Shown: positions 44,212 to 52,802 of the stretch, one piece after another
How the letters are laid out: every line of letters begins with the position of its first letter
How positions within the stretch are numbered: the first letter of the stretch is position 1
From: an uncultured Prevotellaceae bacterium
Lineage (GTDB): Bacteria; Bacteroidota; Bacteroidia; Bacteroidales; Bacteroidaceae
Direction of reading: 5' to 3'
NCBI GenBank assembly: GCA_902776195.1
Contig: CACYPF010000008.1
Span: 1-64,000 of the forward strand
Length of the DNA stretch: 64,000 nucleotides
The notes under the pieces: model-generated
Told to the model about the DNA's origin: nothing
Databases searched by the model: none
The model's input: the letters and a program-made list of their open reading frames with translations, nothing else
Program-made: the position numbers and the translations under genes

Positions 44212-44310
44212 TCGTTGCCACCCTTGCCACCTCGTTGCCACACGTAAACACCTGATTTCCAAGCAGTGTTGCAAGGTGACAACGGTTGCAAGGGTAAAAA
44301 ACTTTATGTA
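44211..44310 (-). repeat. right 100-bp inverted repeat of the VirE-like element
   Basis: Inverted copy of 41908-42007 (88 of 100 matches). It starts on the last base of the VirE-like stop codon and ends 5 bases from the stop of the recombinase gene. It contains short internal repeats of TTGCCACC/GTTGCCAC. Confidence 0.88.
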
Positions 44311-44314
44311 GGGA

Positions 44315-45277
44315 TTATAGCATCAGGCGATCAAGCAGTTCTTTGTTCGCCATGTCAATACGGTTGTCGTCAATCTCACGGATATAAGTCAGTGTCGTAT
44401 TGGGGGAGGTATGTCCCAAAGCCTTGGAGATGACTGAGAGGTCGACATTGGCATGATAGGCAATGCTCGCCCAGGAGTGTCGTGCGACGTATGATGTCAG
44501 TCGGCGACCTAATCCCATCATCTCTCCCAGTTTCCTCAGATGCCGGTTATAGCGGGAGCGGACTGACTCATACTCCTTTTCCCTGGCATCCCTGTCCGAA
44601 GCAGTCAGTATTGGGAATACATAGATGCTGTCTTCTCTGCTGTAACGGTCGATGATCTGTTGCATAAGAGGCTCTATCCTTACACGAACCCGCTGTCCAG
44701 TCTTATGCCGGTCATACACGATATAACCGTCTTTGCACTGTTGTTTCTGCAAGAAAGCCACATCCACGAAGGGCATCCCCAAGGCATAGAAACTGAAGAG
44801 GAAAATGTCACGGGAGAAAGCCAGAGGGGAAGAGGGAGGCAGCAGGATATGGCGCAACCGGGCAATCTCATCGATAGCGATGGAGCGTTTGTCGGTACAC
44901 ATCTTTCCAGTATAGATATTGTCAAACAAATCCTGGTGACGGCAGGACGGCTGCATCTGATAGAGTAAGGAGCGGATGGAGCGCATATAGCATGAGATGG
45001 TGTTTGGTGAGACATGCTGCTCCAGCAGCCACTGTTGGAAACCCTCCAGCAGATGGGCATCGACAGCACTCGTCACCACTTCCGTCCCAGCATAATGACC
45101 GAAGACACGCAAGGCTGTCTGGTAATTATTAATGGTACTCTTTGCCCGCAACCCAGTCAGTGACTGTACCAATTGAGTTGCCGAAGGAATAAACTGAGGG
45201 CTTACACAACCCTTTTTCTTGTTCTGCTTGTCACTGCCATACAAGCGGAATTTCAGACTAATTGAAAACTTAAACAT
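44315..45277 (-). CDS. tyrosine recombinase (phage-integrase family) at the segment border
   Basis: 320 residues from the ATG at 45277 (MFKFSISLKFR); the open frame extends to 45325, but that would cross a likely promoter (TATTTTTG, 45313-45320). An N-terminal SAM-like core-binding domain (TQLVQSLTGLRAKSTINNYQTALRVFG...) precedes the catalytic domain. Recognisable residues are the beta-hairpin Lys in RHKTGQ, Arg II in SYVARHSWAS, His in LGHTSPNTTL and nucleophile Tyr in TLTYIREID. Arg I, normally in an FYTRGMSF-type motif, is replaced by Leu (FYALGMPF). It reads away from SusC B and sits just inside the right 18-bp repeat, as expected for an invertase of SusC loci. The Leu substitution may reduce activity. 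Confidence 0.9.
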   Translation of the reverse strand: MFKFSISLKFRLYGSDKQNKKKGCVSPQFIPSATQLVQSLTGLRAKSTINNYQTALRVFGHYAGTEVVTSAVDAHLLEGFQQWLLEQHVSPNTISCYMRSIRSLLYQMQPSCRHQDLFDNIYTGKMCTDKRSIAIDEIARLRHILLPPSSPLAFSRDIFLFSFYALGMPFVDVAFLQKQQCKDGYIVYDRHKTGQRVRVRIEPLMQQIIDRYSREDSIYVFPILTASDRDAREKEYESVRSRYNRHLRKLGEMMGLGRRLTSYVARHSWASIAYHANVDLSVISKALGHTSPNTTLTYIREIDDNRIDMANKELLDRLML

Positions 45278-45331
45278 CTTTCTTGTTGTTTTAAATGAAA
45301 CGATTATAAAGGCAAAAATAATCAATTATCC

Positions 45332-45349
45332 ACCTCTTGCGGGGAGGTG
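45332..45349 (-). repeat. right 18-bp inverted repeat, putative recombinase site
   Basis: Reverse complement of 36895-36912. With base 45331 it reads CACCTC-TTGCGGG-GAGGTG, perfect 6-bp arms around a 7-base core. It lies between the recombinase gene and SusC B. Confidence 0.85.
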
Positions 45350-45420
45350 TAGATACATATACTACAAAAAATGAGATAGAATAATCATTAAATAGTTTAA
45401 ATAATAACAAGAGAGTGTTT

Positions 45421-48400
45421 ATGGAAAAAAGACTAACGATGTTTATGGCATGTCTGTTCCTCAGTTTAGGAATGGCATTTGCCCAGACAAAAGTTACTGG
45501 TACCGTAACGGATGCCGATGGTCACTTCACAATCAGTGTACCCTCGGGTAAGATGATTGTAGTGAGTTATATTGGTCTGGAAACCCAGACGGTGACTCCA
45601 AAGAATGGAATGACCATTACTTTGTATCCCAGTGCAGCCCTTGAAGAGGTGGTTGTAACAGGTATGCAGAAAATGGACAAGCGTCTGTTCACTGGTGCCA
45701 CATCAAAGGTGGATGCGGAGAAGGCGAAACTGGATGGTGTTGCCGATATATCCCGTTCACTGGAAGGACGTGTAGCAGGTGTATCAGTACAGAACGTCAG
45801 TGGTACTTTCGGTACTGCTCCCAAGATCCGTGTACGTGGTGCCACGTCAATCTATGGTTCATCTAAACCTTTGTGGGTTGTTGACGGAGTTATCATGGAG
45901 GATGTGACAGAGGTTGATGCCGATGCGCTGTCGTCTGGTGATGCAGAGACACTGATTTCATCTGCTATCGCAGGTTTGAACTCTGACGATATCGAGTCGT
46001 TCCAGATTCTGAAAGACGGTAGTGCGACCTCTATCTATGGTGCCCGTGCCATGGCTGGTGTGATTGTCGTTACTACTAAAAAAGGAAAGCAGGGACAGAC
46101 CCGCATCAACTATACCGGTGAGTATACCATGCGTCTGAAGCCCAGTTATTCCAATTTCAATATCATGAACTCACAGGAGCAGATGGGCATCTATCAGGAA
46201 CTGGAGAACAACGGTCTGATATCATTTGGTCGTACCTATCGTGCCACAAGTAGTGGTGTCTATGGTAAGATGTATCACTTGCTGAATACTTATGATCCTA
46301 CTACAGGTACCTACGCCTTGGCAAATACCCCTGAGGCAAGAAATGCTTATTTGAGGGAAGCAGAGATGCGTAATACAGACTGGTTTGATGAGTTGTTCTC
46401 AACTGCCATCATGCACAACCATTCTATCTCTATGTCAACGGGTACTGACAAGGCTCAGTACTATACTTCTTTCAGTTACATGAACGACCCAGGATGGACG
46501 GAGGCATCAAAGGTAGAGCGATTCACAACCAATATCAACGCCAACTTCAATATCTCAAAGAAGGTGACTATCAACATGATTGGTAATGCCAGTTACCGTA
46601 AGCAAAAGGCTCCTGGCACGACAAGCCAAAGCAGCAATGCGGTAACAGGTGCCACCAGTCGTGACTTTGACATCAACCCATATAGTTACGCTTTGAACAG
46701 TTCACGTACACTGGACCCCAATGCATTCTATATACGCAACTATGCGCCATTTAACATCCATAATGAGTTGGCAAACAACTATATGGATCTGGATGTAGTA
46801 GACATGAAAATTCAGGCTGAATTGAAATACAAGCCCATCCGACAGGTGGAGTTAGCCGCTCTGGCATCTTACAAATACTCTGGAACCACTCAGGCACACC
46901 AGATTCGGGAGAACTCTAATCAGGCGATGTCATTCCGTGCCATGGACGATGCCACCATGCGTGATGCCAACCCATGGTTATACACAGACCCTGATGATGC
47001 CAACTCATTACCTATCAGTGTGCTGCCAAATGGTGGTTTCTACAACGAAACAAAGTATAAGATGAACAACTGGAGTCTCCGACTGACAGGAAGTTATAAC
47101 GATGCCTTCAATAATGACATGCACATCGTGAACTTTTTCGGTGGTATGGAGATTAACAATACTGATCGTAGCCGCAGTCGTTTTGACGGTGTAGGTATGC
47201 AGTATGCCATGGGTTACCTTCCCAACTATGACTATCGCTACTTCAAGCAATCCAGTGAGCAGAATGCCGATTACTATGGACTGAGCAACAGTTATGGTCG
47301 TGAGGTATCGTTCTTCGGAACTGCTACCTATTCTTATAAAGGACGCTATATTGTTAACGGAACTGTTCGTTATGAAGGCTCTAACCGTTTGGGAAAAGCC
47401 ACCAGTGCTCGTTGGTTGCCTACATGGAACGTATCTGGAGCATGGAATGCCCATGAGGAGCCTTGGTTCCAAAAGACTTTCAAGAATGTGCTGACCCACG
47501 CCACACTGAAAGCCTCATACTCTCTGACTGGTGACAAACCTGCTACCAACAACGCACAGGTTATCATTCAGAGTTACAACCCTTGGCGTCCGTTTACCAA
47601 TGTCAAGGAGTCTGGACTGGAAATCTATGATTTTGCCAACCCAGATTTGACCTATGAGAAGAAGCATGAGTTCAACCTGGGTATTGACCTCGGTTTCCTG
47701 AATAACCGTATCAATGTACAGTTCGACTGGTACAAGCGTAATAACTATGACCTCATTGGTCCACGTGTACTCAACGGTACTACAGGTACGCTTCGTGATT
47801 ATGCCAATGTTGCCTCAATGCGTTCTCATGGTGAAGAGTTGAGCATTTCTACCAAGAATATTCTTACAAAAGATTTCCAATGGAGCACAGACTTCATTTT
47901 CGCCCATGTGAAAACCAAGGTAACAGATTTGGAAACTCATACGCGAGTCATCAGTATGATTAGCAATTCAGGCTTCACCATGCCAGGATATCCTTATCGT
48001 TCACTTTTCTCTATGGATTTCAAGGGGCTGAACGAGAATGGTGTCCCCACCTTTATCAACACGAATGGTGACCTGACCACCAGCGACCTTGACTTCCAGT
48101 CTTATGATACCGACTATTTGATTTATGAAGGTCCAACAGATCCGACCGTTACAGGTTCACTGGGTAACACTTTCAAGTATAAAGGTTTCACGCTGAATAT
48201 CTTTGCGACCTATTCGTATGGTAATGTGATTCGCCTTGACCCGTCGTTTGCCGCTTCTTACTCTGACTTAGACGCCATGCCGAAAGAGTTTAAGAACCGC
48301 TGGACGATGGCTGGTGATGAGAAATTCACAGATATCCCAGCAATTGCCGATTTGCGTATGTTGCAAAACGACTCACGTCTGGCATATGCTTATAATGCCT

Positions 48401-48657
48401 ACAATAAGTCTTCTGCTCGTGTGGCAAAGGGTGACTTCATCCGCATGAAGGAGATTTCGCTGAGTTATGACTTCCCCAAGAAGTGGATTGCCGCTCTGAG
48501 TCTGAACAGTCTCTCTCTGAAACTTCAGGCAACTAACCTCTTCCTGATTTACTCCGACAAGAAATTAAATGGTCAGGATCCTGAGTTCTTCAACACGGGT
48601 GGTGTTGCCGTGCCTATGCCTAAGCAGTTCACCTTCACCCTCCGCGTAGGACTTTAA
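45421..48657 (+). CDS. SusC/RagA-family TonB-dependent transporter B, partial loss of the N-terminal domain
   Basis: 1078 residues from the ATG at 45421; the frame also offers a GTG at 45415. The signal peptide is intact (MEKRLTMFMACLFLSLGMAFAQ). The mature start reads KVTGTVTDADGHFTI, whereas paralogue A has 24 further residues between the two GTV triplets. Those carry the first strands of the regulatory-like domain. The plug (VVDGVIMEDVTEVD, DGSATSIYGARAMAGVIVVTTKKGK) and barrel are complete, and the C-terminus closely matches A (LNGQDPEFFNTGGVAVPMPKQFT). No TAnnTTTG promoter lies between the recombinase gene and the start codon, so it may be silent in this orientation. Confidence 0.93.
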   Translation: MEKRLTMFMACLFLSLGMAFAQTKVTGTVTDADGHFTISVPSGKMIVVSYIGLETQTVTPKNGMTITLYPSAALEEVVVTGMQKMDKRLFTGATSKVDAEKAKLDGVADISRSLEGRVAGVSVQNVSGTFGTAPKIRVRGATSIYGSSKPLWVVDGVIMEDVTEVDADALSSGDAETLISSAIAGLNSDDIESFQILKDGSATSIYGARAMAGVIVVTTKKGKQGQTRINYTGEYTMRLKPSYSNFNIMNSQEQMGIYQELENNGLISFGRTYRATSSGVYGKMYHLLNTYDPTTGTYALANTPEARNAYLREAEMRNTDWFDELFSTAIMHNHSISMSTGTDKAQYYTSFSYMNDPGWTEASKVERFTTNINANFNISKKVTINMIGNASYRKQKAPGTTSQSSNAVTGATSRDFDINPYSYALNSSRTLDPNAFYIRNYAPFNIHNELANNYMDLDVVDMKIQAELKYKPIRQVELAALASYKYSGTTQAHQIRENSNQAMSFRAMDDATMRDANPWLYTDPDDANSLPISVLPNGGFYNETKYKMNNWSLRLTGSYNDAFNNDMHIVNFFGGMEINNTDRSRSRFDGVGMQYAMGYLPNYDYRYFKQSSEQNADYYGLSNSYGREVSFFGTATYSYKGRYIVNGTVRYEGSNRLGKATSARWLPTWNVSGAWNAHEEPWFQKTFKNVLTHATLKASYSLTGDKPATNNAQVIIQSYNPWRPFTNVKESGLEIYDFANPDLTYEKKHEFNLGIDLGFLNNRINVQFDWYKRNNYDLIGPRVLNGTTGTLRDYANVASMRSHGEELSISTKNILTKDFQWSTDFIFAHVKTKVTDLETHTRVISMISNSGFTMPGYPYRSLFSMDFKGLNENGVPTFINTNGDLTTSDLDFQSYDTDYLIYEGPTDPTVTGSLGNTFKYKGFTLNIFATYSYGNVIRLDPSFAASYSDLDAMPKEFKNRWTMAGDEKFTDIPAIADLRMLQNDSRLAYAYNAYNKSSARVAKGDFIRMKEISLSYDFPKKWIAALSLNSLSLKLQATNLFLIYSDKKLNGQDPEFFNTGGVAVPMPKQFTFTLRVGL

Positions 48658-48696
48658 TAGAATAAAGGTAAAACAAGATATAAGTAAATAATGATT

Positions 48697-50322
48697 ATGA
48701 AGAAATATATAGGACTTTCAATCATTGCGCTAAGCATGGGACTTGCTTCCTGCAACGACTATCTGGACAAATTGCCCGATGACCGTGCAGAAATAGACAC
48801 AGAGAAGAAGGTAGCGCAATTCCTGGTATCCGCCTATCCTAACCGTTCTGCTGATTACGTCATGGAAATTGCCTCAGATAATGTACAGGACAATGGTGCC
48901 CAATATACGGCACAGGACTACCAGACGTTTATCTATCGCTGGGAACCAGTACTTACCACCAGTTGGGAGAGTACCCAATGGATTTGGAATTATCACTACA
49001 TGGCAGTTGCTGCTGCTAATCAGGCACTGGCGAGCATCAGTGAACTGGGTAATCCTGAAAGTCTGAACGGATGCCGCGCCGAGGCTCTGTTGTGTCGTGC
49101 CTATGCCATCTTCCGTATGAGCAACGTTTTCTGTATGGCATATGATCCCACAAAGGCAGATAAGTATCAAGGGCTGCCCTATCCTACGACTCCTGGTGTG
49201 AGTGTGGATGAGCGTGGAACACTACAAGAACTCTACGAGAACATCAACGCAGACATAGAGGAGGCTCTACCGTTATTGAATGATGCTCATCTGGTATCAC
49301 CTAAGTATCACTTCAACAGTAAGGCCGCTTACGCTTTCGCTGCCCGTTTTAACCTATACTACCACAAGTACGACAAAGCTATCCAGTATGCCACTGCCGC
49401 CATTGGAAGCAATCCCCTCGGCGTTTTGCGTAACTACGCACAGTATCTGAACTTGGCTGGTGTTGACGATGTGAATAATGCTTATGTATCAGCCTCAGAG
49501 CCAGCAAACTTCCTGATGATACCAGCAAATTCATTGGTTGGACGTGCTTTCTATTCTTCCAGTTGGCGTCGTTATGCCACCCATATTGACCTATGGAGAA
49601 ATGAATTGACACGTGCCGTTGGTATGCCTTGGGGTGAGGGTTATGATAATAACACACTCTACCAAGCAAAACTTCTCTATGGCAATACGCAAGCCGCATA
49701 TATGCCTTTCATGGTAGAGTTCTTTGCCGTGACCGACAAAGTAGCAAATACAGGTACACCTTATATTGTTGATGTTGTGTTTAAGTCTGACGAGACCCTG
49801 CTTGTCCGTGCAGAGGCTTATGCACTGCAAAAGAACTACACAAAGGCACTTGAAGACATGAATTATTGGATTACGAGCCATTGTGAGGAATCTTGCGGAA
49901 CGGCAAGGCGCCCGACATTAACAGAGGAGTCGGTCAACAATGCTATCAGCAAGATAAATTATACTCCTGAAATTGTCAATACGACCAAAGAGCGTACAGC
50001 GAAGAAACACTTACAACCACAAGGATTCACCGTAGAAAGTGGTACACAGGAGAATATCATTCAGTTGATACTACATATGCGCCGCATAGAGACATGGCAG
50101 CAAGGTCTACGCTTCCAGGATTTGAAGCGCTACGGTATCGCTTTCAGCCATAATGTCAGTGGTGGTGAGCCCATCGTATTCAAGGCAGGAGACTCACGTG
50201 GTGCCTTCCAGATTCCACAGGATGCCATCGAGGCTGGTATCGCCCCCAATGTCTATGAGGACGCAACGACTACCGATCAGGATCCTAATGAGATGCAGAA
50301 TGCAAGGGAAGTTCTTCGCTAA
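48697..50322 (+). CDS. SusD/RagB-family lipoprotein (operon B)
   Basis: 541 residues from the second ATG (MKKYIGLS), matching its operon A paralogue; the first ATG is at 48691. Lipobox GLASCNDYLDKLPDDR. The SusD core includes CRAEALLCRAYAIFRMSNVFCM, SPKYHFNSKAAYAFAARFNLYYHKYDKA, and a C-terminal HMRRIETWQQGLRFQDLKRYG. It begins 39 bases after SusC B. It is clearly homologous to the operon A SusD but diverged in the middle, where ligand contacts would lie, so the two operons may select different ligands. Confidence 0.93.
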   Translation: MKKYIGLSIIALSMGLASCNDYLDKLPDDRAEIDTEKKVAQFLVSAYPNRSADYVMEIASDNVQDNGAQYTAQDYQTFIYRWEPVLTTSWESTQWIWNYHYMAVAAANQALASISELGNPESLNGCRAEALLCRAYAIFRMSNVFCMAYDPTKADKYQGLPYPTTPGVSVDERGTLQELYENINADIEEALPLLNDAHLVSPKYHFNSKAAYAFAARFNLYYHKYDKAIQYATAAIGSNPLGVLRNYAQYLNLAGVDDVNNAYVSASEPANFLMIPANSLVGRAFYSSSWRRYATHIDLWRNELTRAVGMPWGEGYDNNTLYQAKLLYGNTQAAYMPFMVEFFAVTDKVANTGTPYIVDVVFKSDETLLVRAEAYALQKNYTKALEDMNYWITSHCEESCGTARRPTLTEESVNNAISKINYTPEIVNTTKERTAKKHLQPQGFTVESGTQENIIQLILHMRRIETWQQGLRFQDLKRYGIAFSHNVSGGEPIVFKAGDSRGAFQIPQDAIEAGIAPNVYEDATTTDQDPNEMQNAREVLR

Positions 50323-50360
50323 TAGCAGTATTTAGTCATCTAATAAAAAAGAGAATAGTT

Positions 50361-51467
50361 ATGAAAAAAACAATATTATCACTACTGAGCATGTTGGCAC
50401 TGGCTGTCTTAGTGACATCATGCAGCAGCGACGATGTTTCCAGTGAGAGCATTTTCAAAACTGAGGAGCAGCCCAAGAATGAGTTTGATACATGGCTCTA
50501 CAATAATTTCACGGTACCTTATAACATCGAGTTCCGCTACCGCTACCAAGATAGCGAGACTGACAACGACTATAATGTCGTTCCTGCTGACCCGGAAAAG
50601 GCAAAGGCACTGGCCATTTTGGTCAAGGAATTATGGATTGGAGCCTACGAGTCCGTTTTTGGACCGGAGTTTATCAAACAATACGGACCTAAGGTGTATC
50701 AACTTTTGGGTTCCCCTGAGTTCAACTCAAATGAGAGCATCGTTTTGGGATATGCTGAGAGTGGTGTAAAGATAACCTTATTCCGTGTCAATGAGATAGA
50801 TGTGGACAATATCTATGTCAACACTACGGATGCCTTCCGCGATCACTATGCACTACCCATGGACCTGAATCACTGGTTCTTCCACACGATGCACCATGAA
50901 TTCTGTCACATCCTGACTCAGACGAAGAACTATCCTACTGACTTCCAGGAAATTTCTGCTGGCAAATACCATACCAGTGATTGGGTTAACGTGAAAGATG
51001 CCGATGCTCCAAAACAGGGCTTTGTAACAGGATATGCAAGTGGAGAGTATAACGAGGACTTCGCAGAGGTGTTCGCAACTTACGTCACTTCCACCGATGA
51101 GGTATGGAACCAGATACTGAATGCTTCGCGTATTGTGACAGGTTCAACAACCAAACTCGACAAGGATGGTAATCCTGTGTATAAACTCGACGCTGATGGC
51201 AACCGGATTATCAAGGATTATCTGTATGATCAGGATGGTAACCGTCTCGTACAAGTGATTGACGGCAAGTTGTATTACGCCTATGAGTATGAGGTGGAAA
51301 CGATTGATACCTACGATGACACCTATTATAATATTATTCTCCAGAAACTGGACATGGTCAGAGACTATATGAAGGATAGTTGGGGCATCAATCTTGATGA
51401 TCTGCGTGATGAGGTTCTGCGTCGTACAGAGAATGTGTATAATCTGGATTTGAAAACCCTTAAATAA
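50361..51467 (+). CDS. substrate import-associated HExxH zinc metallohydrolase lipoprotein (operon B)
   Basis: 368 residues, lipobox VTSCSSDD. It is paralogous to the operon A protein: both share QPKNEFDTWLYNNFTVPYNIEFRYRYQD-type starts, the zinc site (here HEFCH in TMHHEFCHILTQTKNYPTDF) and the ending LDMVRDYMKDSWGINLDDLRDEVLRR. Between the EDFAEVFATYV block and that ending it has about 50 extra residues with DKDGNPVYK, DADGNRIIK and DQDGNRLVQ, an acidic DxDGN repeat resembling calcium-binding or RHS-like loops. Its substrate is unknown. It follows SusD by 38 bases. Confidence 0.87.
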   Translation: MKKTILSLLSMLALAVLVTSCSSDDVSSESIFKTEEQPKNEFDTWLYNNFTVPYNIEFRYRYQDSETDNDYNVVPADPEKAKALAILVKELWIGAYESVFGPEFIKQYGPKVYQLLGSPEFNSNESIVLGYAESGVKITLFRVNEIDVDNIYVNTTDAFRDHYALPMDLNHWFFHTMHHEFCHILTQTKNYPTDFQEISAGKYHTSDWVNVKDADAPKQGFVTGYASGEYNEDFAEVFATYVTSTDEVWNQILNASRIVTGSTTKLDKDGNPVYKLDADGNRIIKDYLYDQDGNRLVQVIDGKLYYAYEYEVETIDTYDDTYYNIILQKLDMVRDYMKDSWGINLDDLRDEVLRRTENVYNLDLKTLK

Positions 51468-51479
51468 CACTACAAGCGT

Positions 51480-52772
51480 ATGAAAAAGATATTAAATATT
51501 TTGATGATACTGGCTCTTACAGTAGTATATACATCTTGTAGCAACGAAGTTGACGATGTATTCGACAAGTCTTCCGCTCTACGTATGCAGGAAGCCCTGA
51601 AGAACTATAAGACTATCTTGACAACTCCTGCTAATGGTTGGCTGATGGAATATTATGGCAATACCGACTACGGTGGCTACAACATGTTTGTCAAATTTAG
51701 CGATAACGACATGGTAGAGGTTGCCAATGAGGTATATGGAGCGGGAAAGACTGCTACCTCCCACTACAAATTGGAGCAAAGCGGTGGTGTAATTCTATCG
51801 TTTGACGAGTTTAACGAGGTCTTTCATTTCTTCTCTGATCCCGACAACATATTAGAAATCGGTGACAAGGGTAAGGGCATGGAAGGTGACTTGGAGTTCC
51901 GCATTATATCTGCCACGGCTGACAGCATTGTGATGACAGGTAAGAAGCATGGTAGCAAGATTGTCATGACTCCAGTTAAAGCAGACACCGATTGGGATTC
52001 TTACCTTGCTAAAGTCAATCAGGCAGAGTCTGATATGGCTTTTGCTTCATATTTCTTCAATGTCGGTGACGAGGTCGCTGACGTCAGTGCCTCATATCAC
52101 ATGCTGACATTCACCTACACCACTGAGGATGGCGAATTGGTAACCGTTGACGCTCCCTACATCCTAAGACCTGATGGATATCATCTGTACGAGCCTGTCA
52201 CTATACTTGGTAAGACTATTACCGATTTCACCTATAAGGGCGGTGAGGATTATCTGTTCACCACCAATGATGCCGATGCCATCATGAAAGGCTATGTTAT
52301 GCCACTGAGCGAGGCGTTCCTAACTGGTAACTGGTATATCAGTTATGCCAATATGTGTGATGCCATGAAAGGTTATTGGGACTTTGCTGCTCCTGGACAT
52401 CTGGCAAAAGAAGGTGAAACCATTGGTTATGCCTATTACTCAAGTGGTGATCTTTATGTAAGAAGTGGTAACTACTGGTCTGGCTTTGACATGGCTCCTG
52501 AGGCTCTGTCCGATACTCAGATCAAATTGACACTTACCGGTTGGGCTGGATCAAGTACACAACAAGGTAATGCAAGTTACTACTGGAGTAGCCGGTCAGA
52601 TGATGGCGTTTACTATTTCCGCTACTTCATCTTACCACTCCCAGGTACTTATAACATGGAGGCAAACGATGTTCGCAACCCGACTATGATTAAGCTTACT
52701 GATGTTGACGATCCTACATATTACTACGTTTTAACTAAGCAGGCATACCCTGCTACACAAGGAATGAAATAA
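51480..52772 (+). CDS. DUF4302-type lipoprotein (operon B)
   Basis: 430 residues with a lipoprotein signal (VVYTSCSNE). The N-terminal two thirds match its operon A paralogue: LTTPANGWLMEYYGNTDYGGYNMFVKF corresponds to LTSAEYGWVLNYFPDREQSYGGYAY, and LSFDEFNEVFHFFSDP to LAFDTYNDYMHYF. The BACON-like domain of A is absent. The C-terminal part (NWYISYANMCDAMKGYWDFAAPG..., YWSSRSDDGVYYFRYFILPLPGTYNME) is shared in outline. It begins 12 bases after the zinc lipoprotein gene and ends operon B, 30 bases before a hairpin terminator. Its role in import is inferred only from position. Confidence 0.82.
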   Translation: MKKILNILMILALTVVYTSCSNEVDDVFDKSSALRMQEALKNYKTILTTPANGWLMEYYGNTDYGGYNMFVKFSDNDMVEVANEVYGAGKTATSHYKLEQSGGVILSFDEFNEVFHFFSDPDNILEIGDKGKGMEGDLEFRIISATADSIVMTGKKHGSKIVMTPVKADTDWDSYLAKVNQAESDMAFASYFFNVGDEVADVSASYHMLTFTYTTEDGELVTVDAPYILRPDGYHLYEPVTILGKTITDFTYKGGEDYLFTTNDADAIMKGYVMPLSEAFLTGNWYISYANMCDAMKGYWDFAAPGHLAKEGETIGYAYYSSGDLYVRSGNYWSGFDMAPEALSDTQIKLTLTGWAGSSTQQGNASYYWSSRSDDGVYYFRYFILPLPGTYNMEANDVRNPTMIKLTDVDDPTYYYVLTKQAYPATQGMK

Positions 52773-52802
52773 TAGTAGGTTGTTTATTCCATATTCTTAG
52801 AC

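Larger units (their letters stand above)
41908..44310. mobile_element. candidate one-gene element: VirE-like gene framed by 100-bp inverted repeats
   Basis: 2.4 kb bounded by 100-bp inverted repeats at 88% identity. In order it contains the left repeat, a promoter, six tandem 22-bp palindromic units, the VirE/DUF3874-type gene and the right repeat, which begins at the stop codon. No transposase is inside and I see no target-site duplication. The neighbouring tyrosine recombinase ends 5 bases beyond the right repeat. Alternatively the repeats could be paired terminator or attenuator hairpins. Confidence 0.5.
36895..45349. mobile_element. putative invertible segment between two paralogous import operons
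   Basis: About 8.4 kb bounded by the 18-bp inverted repeats. Outward of each repeat the sequences of operons A and B are homologous: the leader ends with a shared TTAAATAGT.TAAATAATA, and the genes follow. Inward the two flanks are unrelated, as expected if the crossover occurs at the repeat. It contains the third SusC/SusD pair, the VirE-like gene with its own inverted repeats, and a tyrosine recombinase gene at the right border. A promoter at the left border points out to operon A; none points out to operon B. Inversion between SusC loci by tyrosine recombinases is known in Bacteroides; its occurrence here is inference. Confidence 0.65.

Noticed and set aside
27913-52772. Integrative conjugative element
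   Set aside because: A tyrosine recombinase and a VirE-named family are present, but there are no transfer, relaxase or mobilisation genes. The VirE name refers to a domain family, not to a secretion system.
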